Shown here: positions 60,115-64,000 of the stretch, piece by piece
Layout of the letters: every line of letters starts with the position of its first letter
How positions within the stretch are numbered: the stretch's first letter is position 1
From: Methylobacterium sp. J-030
Lineage (GTDB): Bacteria > Pseudomonadota > Alphaproteobacteria > Rhizobiales > Beijerinckiaceae
Assembly: GCF_022829545.1 (NCBI RefSeq)
Contig: NZ_JAKSYM010000341.1
Coordinates: 1 to 64,000, forward strand
Reading direction: 5' to 3'
DNA: 64,000 bases
The notes under the pieces: generated by a model
What the model saw: the letters and a program-made list of their open reading frames with translations, nothing else
What the model was told of the DNA's origin: nothing
The model's database searches: none
Program-made: the position numbers and the translations under genes

Positions 60115-61455
60115 TCAGGCGACGCTGCCGTAGAGGTCGTACGCCTCGGCCCGATCGACCTTCACGGTGACGATGTCGCCGACCCGCACCGGCCGCCGGA
60201 ACGCCGCGTGGACGGTGCCGTCGATCTCCGGCGCGTCGGCCTTGGACCGACCCCGCGCGACCCCGCCCTCGACGGCATCGACGATGATGGGCAGCCGCTT
60301 GCCCACCTTGGTCCGCTGGAGCCGGAGCGCGATGCCGTTCTGGGTCTCCATGAACCGGCGCTTGCGCTCGGCCTTCACCTCGGACGGCACGAGATCGCCC
60401 AGCGCGTTGGCGGTGGCGCCGGCCACCGGCTCGTACGCGAAGCAGCCGACCCGATCGAGCTTGGCCTCCTGCAGCCACGCCAGCAGCTCCTCGAACTCCG
60501 CCTCGGTCTCGCCGGGGAAGCCGACGATGAAGGTCGAGCGGATCGCGAGATCCGGGCAGGTCTGCCGCCAGCTCCGGATCCGGTCGAGCTGGCGCTCCTG
60601 GTTTCCCGGGCGGCGCATGCGCTTGAGCACCGACGGGCTCGCGTGCTGGAGCGGCATGTCGAGGTAGGGGAGCACCGTGCCCTCGGCCATCAGCGGGATG
60701 ACCTCGTCCACGTGCGGGTAGGGGTAGACGTAGTGCAGCCGCACCCAGGCCCCGAGCGCGCCGAGCTCCTTGGTGAGATCGTAGAACTTCGCCCGCACGC
60801 TCCGGTCGCGCCACGGGCTCTCGGCGTAGCGGATATCGATCCCGTAGGCGCTGGTATCCTGGCTGACGACCAGCAACTCCTTCACGCCGGCGGTGACCAG
60901 TTTTTCCGCCTCGCGCAGCACGTCGGCGGCGGGGCGGCTTACGAGGTTCCCGCGGAGCGACGGGATGATGCAGAAGCTGCAGCGGTTGCTGCACCCCTCC
61001 GAGATCTTCAGGTAGGCGTAGTGGCGCGGGGTGAGCTTGATCCCCTGCGGCGGCACGAGGTCGAGGAACGGGTCGTGGGCCGGCGGCACCGCCTGATGGA
61101 CGGCCGCCACCACGGACTCGTAGGCCTGGGGCCCGGTCACCGCCAGGAGATCGGGGTATTTCTCGCGGATCTCCTCCGGCTGCGCGCCCATGCAGCCGGT
61201 GACGATGACCCGGCCGTTCTCCGCCATGGCCTCGCCGATCGCCGCGAGCGACTCCGCCTTGGCGGAATCGAGGAAACCGCAGGTGTTGACGATCACCACG
61301 TCGGCCCCGTCGTGCCGGCGGGCCAGCTCGTAGCCCTCGGCGCGCAGATGCGTGAGGATCCGCTCGGAATCGACCAGCGCCTTAGGGCAGCCCAGCGACA
61401 CGAACGAGATTTTGGGGGCCGCGGTCTTGGCGGCGGGCGTAGCGGTGGCGGTCAT
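60115..61455 (-). CDS. rimO: Ribosomal protein S12 methylthiotransferase
   Basis: A radical-SAM enzyme that methylthiolates Asp89 of S12. 446 residues. The N-terminal UPF0004 domain with its own cluster cysteines includes VSLGCPKALVDSERIL, NTCGFLDSA and TGCMGAQPEEI. The radical-SAM motif is SEGCSNRCSFCIIPSLRG. A C-terminal TRAM domain is present. The SLGCPK start distinguishes RimO from MiaB. ATG 61455. The upstream gap to pabB (367 bases) holds divergent promoters and nothing else that I can identify. Confidence 0.96.
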   Translation of the reverse strand: MTATATPAAKTAAPKISFVSLGCPKALVDSERILTHLRAEGYELARRHDGADVVIVNTCGFLDSAKAESLAAIGEAMAENGRVIVTGCMGAQPEEIREKYPDLLAVTGPQAYESVVAAVHQAVPPAHDPFLDLVPPQGIKLTPRHYAYLKISEGCSNRCSFCIIPSLRGNLVSRPAADVLREAEKLVTAGVKELLVVSQDTSAYGIDIRYAESPWRDRSVRAKFYDLTKELGALGAWVRLHYVYPYPHVDEVIPLMAEGTVLPYLDMPLQHASPSVLKRMRRPGNQERQLDRIRSWRQTCPDLAIRSTFIVGFPGETEAEFEELLAWLQEAKLDRVGCFAYEPVAGATANALGDLVPSEVKAERKRRFMETQNGIALRLQRTKVGKRLPIIVDAVEGGVARGRSKADAPEIDGTVHAAFRRPVRVGDIVTVKVDRAEAYDLYGSVA

Positions 61456-61823
61456 GGGCGCATTCGACGGATCGGACGCCGCCCGCGTGTGGCCGGTGGG
61501 ACAGCCACACGGGGCGCGGGGACGAGAATTCGGGGTCGCGTCCCTATAGCGGTTCCAGCCCGCCCGCGCGAGACCGGCCGCCGCAGGGGTGGCCGGTCCC
61601 GGGTGCGAGGCTACCGAGCATCGAAAAATTGCCGTCATGGAGGCCCTTTGCGCGCCGATCCTGAGCCCACACATGAGGTTCTGGCGCCCTTGCCCTGCGC
61701 TGCAGACACGTCCCGGCCGCGCCGAGCGGCGGTGCCTGCGTGGAACTGCCGCTTCCCCCGCGGCATCGCCTGTGCGACGGCAGCGGTGACGCACAGCCAG
61801 AGGATACGGCCCCGAACCCGGTC

Positions 61824-63197
61824 ATGTGGACCCGAGAGATCCCCTACATCGATCCCGTCGCGGCCGCCGCCCGGCTGCGGTCCCTGCCGGGGGTCGCCTT
61901 CCTCGACAGCGCCATGCGGCACGATCCGCTCGGCCGCCACTCGATCGTGGCCGCCGATCCGTTCGCGCGCTTCCGTTTTCGCGCGGGTCAGGCGACCCTG
62001 GATGGCGCGCCGGTGCCGGGCGGGCCCTTCACGGCCCTGCGCGCCTGCCTCGCGCCCTACCGGATCGCGCCCAGCCCCGACATCCCGTTTCCGGGCGGGG
62101 CGATCGGCTACTTCGCCTACGATCTCGGTGCGGCGCTGGAGCGGGTCGCGGCGCCGGCCCGGCGGGCGGGGCTCACCGACGACATCGCCTTGAACCTCTA
62201 CGACACCGCCCTGGTGATCGACCACGCCGCCGGCACCGGCCGGCTCGTCGCCACCGGCTTCCCGGAAACCGAACCGGAGGCCCGGCGGACCCGCGCGGCG
62301 GCGCGGCTCGCCCGCTTCGCCGACCGGCTCGGCGCCGGGGCTCCGGTCGAGGCCGCGGCCGAACCGGCGGACCCGCTCGTGTGGCACTCGAACTTCGATC
62401 GCCAAAGCTATGAGATGGCAGTCGAAAAGGTTCGCGCCTACATCCGGGCCGGCGACATCTACCAAGCCAACATCGCCCAGCGCTTCACCGCCGACCTGCC
62501 GGCGGATTTCGACCCGTTCGCTCTCTACCGGCGCCTGCGCGCCACCAACCCGGCGACCTTCGGGGCCTACCTGGAATGGGACGGGCTGACGGTCGCCTCG
62601 TCCTCGCCCGAGCGGTTCATCCGCCTCGACGGACGGCGCGTGGAGACGCGCCCGATCAAGGGCACCGCCCGCCGCCTCGAGGACCCGGAGGCCGACCGGG
62701 CGGTGGCCGACGCGCTCCAGGCCGACGTCAAGGAGCGGGCCGAGAACGTCATGATCGTCGACCTGCTGCGCAACGACCTGTCGCGGGTCTGCCGACCGGG
62801 CAGCGTCGCCGTGCCGACGCTCTGCGGGCTGGAGACCTACGCCAACGTCCACCATCTGGTGTCGGTGGTGACCGGAGACCTCCGCGACGGGCTCGACGCC
62901 CTCGACCTTCTGGAAGGGACCTTTCCGGGCGGCTCGATCACGGGCGCCCCGAAAATCCGCGCCATGGACATCATCACGGAGATCGAGGGGGACGCGCGCG
63001 AACTCTATTGCGGCGCCATCGGCCGGATCGGCTTCGACGGGGCGATGGACACCTCGATCGCGATCCGCACCGTGTTCATGGACGACCGGCAGGCGGTCCT
63101 GCAGGCCGGGGGCGGGGTGACCCTGCTGTCGGAGCCGGGCCCGGAATACGACGAGACCCTGGCCAAGGCTGCCCGCGTGTTCGAGGCCTTCGCATGA
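61824..63197 (+). CDS. pabB: Aminodeoxychorismate synthase component I
   Basis: Forms 4-amino-4-deoxychorismate from chorismate and ammonia supplied by PabA, for folate. 457 residues. The chorismate-binding domain shows RAYIRAGDIYQANIAQRF, SSSPERFIRLDG and TRPIKGTARR (Lys of PIKGT is diagnostic for PabB rather than TrpE); later come DLLRNDLSRVCRPGSV and TFPGGSITGAPKIRAMDII. The stop overlaps the pabA start by ATGA. First gene of pabB-pabA-pabC. Confidence 0.94.
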   Translation: MWTREIPYIDPVAAAARLRSLPGVAFLDSAMRHDPLGRHSIVAADPFARFRFRAGQATLDGAPVPGGPFTALRACLAPYRIAPSPDIPFPGGAIGYFAYDLGAALERVAAPARRAGLTDDIALNLYDTALVIDHAAGTGRLVATGFPETEPEARRTRAAARLARFADRLGAGAPVEAAAEPADPLVWHSNFDRQSYEMAVEKVRAYIRAGDIYQANIAQRFTADLPADFDPFALYRRLRATNPATFGAYLEWDGLTVASSSPERFIRLDGRRVETRPIKGTARRLEDPEADRAVADALQADVKERAENVMIVDLLRNDLSRVCRPGSVAVPTLCGLETYANVHHLVSVVTGDLRDGLDALDLLEGTFPGGSITGAPKIRAMDIITEIEGDARELYCGAIGRIGFDGAMDTSIAIRTVFMDDRQAVLQAGGGVTLLSEPGPEYDETLAKAARVFEAFA

Positions 63198-63808
63198 TCC
63201 TCGTCCTCGACAATTACGACTCGTTCGTCTTCAACGTGGTCCGCTACCTGGAGGAACTGGGCGAGACGGTCCGGGTCGTGCGCAACGACGCGCTGGACGT
63301 GCCCGGCATCCGGGCGCTGGCGCCGGAGGCCCTGGTGGTCTCGCCCGGCCCCTGCACCCCGGCAGAGGCCGGGATCTCGCTGCCGGCGATCCGCGACCTC
63401 TCCGGCACCGTGCCGATCCTCGGCGTCTGCCTCGGCCATCAGGCGATCGGCGCGGCCTTCGGCGGCACGGTCGCGCGGGCGCAGCGTCCCCTGCACGGGC
63501 AGGCGACGCCGATCGCCCATACCGGCGCGCGGCTGTTCTCCGGGCTGCCGGCCCCGATGCCGGTCGGGCGCTACCACTCGCTGGTGGTGAATCCCGGCCC
63601 CGACATGGACCGGCATCTCACCGTCGACGCCGTCTCGCGGGAGGGGGAGGTGATGGCGCTCTCGCACCGGACCCACCCGACCTACGGCATCCAGTTCCAC
63701 CCGGAATCGGTCCTGACCGAGGGCGGCCACGCCCTGTTCGCCAATTTTCTGGACCTCGCCCGCGCGTGGCGGGAACGGCCGGAGGGACGCCGCGATGCTG
63801 TGGCGTGA
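63194..63808 (+). CDS. pabA: Aminodeoxychorismate synthase glutaminase component II
   Basis: A class I glutamine amidotransferase of 204 residues. The start MILVLDNYDSFVFNVVRYL, the nucleophile in ILGVCLGHQAIG, and the His/Glu pair in YGIQFHPESVLTEGG are complete. It could also serve anthranilate synthase, but the pabB/pabC context favours folate. Translationally coupled to pabB, and its 3' end overlaps pabC by 14 bases. Confidence 0.94.
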   Translation: MILVLDNYDSFVFNVVRYLEELGETVRVVRNDALDVPGIRALAPEALVVSPGPCTPAEAGISLPAIRDLSGTVPILGVCLGHQAIGAAFGGTVARAQRPLHGQATPIAHTGARLFSGLPAPMPVGRYHSLVVNPGPDMDRHLTVDAVSREGEVMALSHRTHPTYGIQFHPESVLTEGGHALFANFLDLARAWRERPEGRRDAVA

Positions 63809-64000
63809 CGGGGCGCTCACGGCCGGGACCACGGCCCCCCTCGACCACACCGACCGCGGCCTGACGCTCGGCGACGGCCTGTTCGACACCGCGCTCGCGC
63901 TCGGCGGCCGCGTGGCCTTCGCGGACGCCCACATCGCCCGGCTGGTGGCCGCCGCGGCGATCCTCGGGATCCCGGCCGAGGCAGAGCGGATCCGCGCCGC
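63795..64000 (+). CDS. pabC: Aminodeoxychorismate lyase (class IV aminotransferase fold), partial
   Basis: Only the first 68 residues lie in the window: MLWRDGALTAG, then HTDRGLTLGDGLFDTALALG, the typical N-terminus of PabC/class IV PLP enzymes (RG-x-GDG-F-DT). The position after pabA fits 4-aminobenzoate release from aminodeoxychorismate. The PLP lysine is beyond the window end. Confidence 0.85.
   Translation, partial: MLWRDGALTAGTTAPLDHTDRGLTLGDGLFDTALALGGRVAFADAHIARLVAAAAILGIPAEAERIRA

Overview
The window looks like chromosome of a Methylobacterium/Methylorubrum-type alphaproteobacterium (order Hyphomicrobiales). Base composition is very GC-rich. The evidence is a trio of PQQ-dehydrogenase accessory proteins, a formaldehyde-activating-enzyme (Fae) homologue, an ImuA-ImuB-DnaE2 mutagenesis operon and lexA with alphaproteobacterial SOS boxes, a LOV-domain HWE-type kinase, and palindromic intergenic repeats. 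No rRNA, tRNA, CRISPR array or intact transposase was seen.

Layout. 0-3.2 kb: PQQ-associated periplasmic proteins facing a TetR regulator. 3.4-5.4 kb: ECF sigma factor, RskA-like anti-sigma and a secreted fasciclin protein. 5.7-10.4 kb: queDC (queuosine precursor), then a DapA-family lyase, GntR regulator and ABC solute-binding protein that share an operator-like motif. 10.8-16.4 kb: cobT/cobS (cobalamin lower ligand and assembly), small envelope genes, an amidase, a frameshifted antitoxin relic and a DnaJ/TerB protein. 16.5-28 kb: ureE, a porin, tiny membrane proteins, an SDR, a chemoreceptor, dusA, terC, an MDR pump and a flavoprotein. 28-33.7 kb: a visibly less GC-rich block with a TPR O-GlcNAc-transferase-like protein and an RsbQ-like hydrolase coupled to a PAS hybrid kinase. 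33.8-42.6 kb: a collagen-like secreted protein, imuA-imuB-dnaE2 behind an SOS box, and a LOV kinase with its response regulator. 43.0-44.65 kb: a low-GC, tightly overlapping operon of unrecognised proteins, one with a HEPN-type R-x4-H motif. 44.8-50.6 kb: Fae homologue, Nramp-like transporter, lipoprotein, a frameshifted hybrid kinase and a VWA protein. 50.6-52.5 kb: degraded or frameshifted hypothetical genes. 52.5-64 kb: lexA, comEC, gltX, gltA, alkA, rimO and pabB-pabA-pabC (the last runs off the window).

How the genes fit together: the SOS regulon is well represented (lexA and imuA-imuB-dnaE2, both behind a site made of two 4-bp half-sites 7 bp apart, plus alkA for alkylation repair). Cofactor synthesis recurs (queuosine, cobalamin, folate/pABA, PQQ-linked respiration). 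Signalling is dense: an ECF/anti-sigma pair, LOV kinase/regulator, RsbQ-PAS hybrid kinase, chemoreceptor and second hybrid kinase.

The most novel-looking elements are the HEPN-like operon, the RsbQ-type hydrolase wired to a histidine kinase, the palindromic element carried in frame inside imuB, and the sigma/RskA/fasciclin module that resembles mycobacterial SigK-RskA-MPT70. Several genes (the antitoxin relic, the 49 kb kinase and the 51.4-52.5 kb genes) appear to carry single-base deletions of the same sign. These may be real decay or sequencing error.
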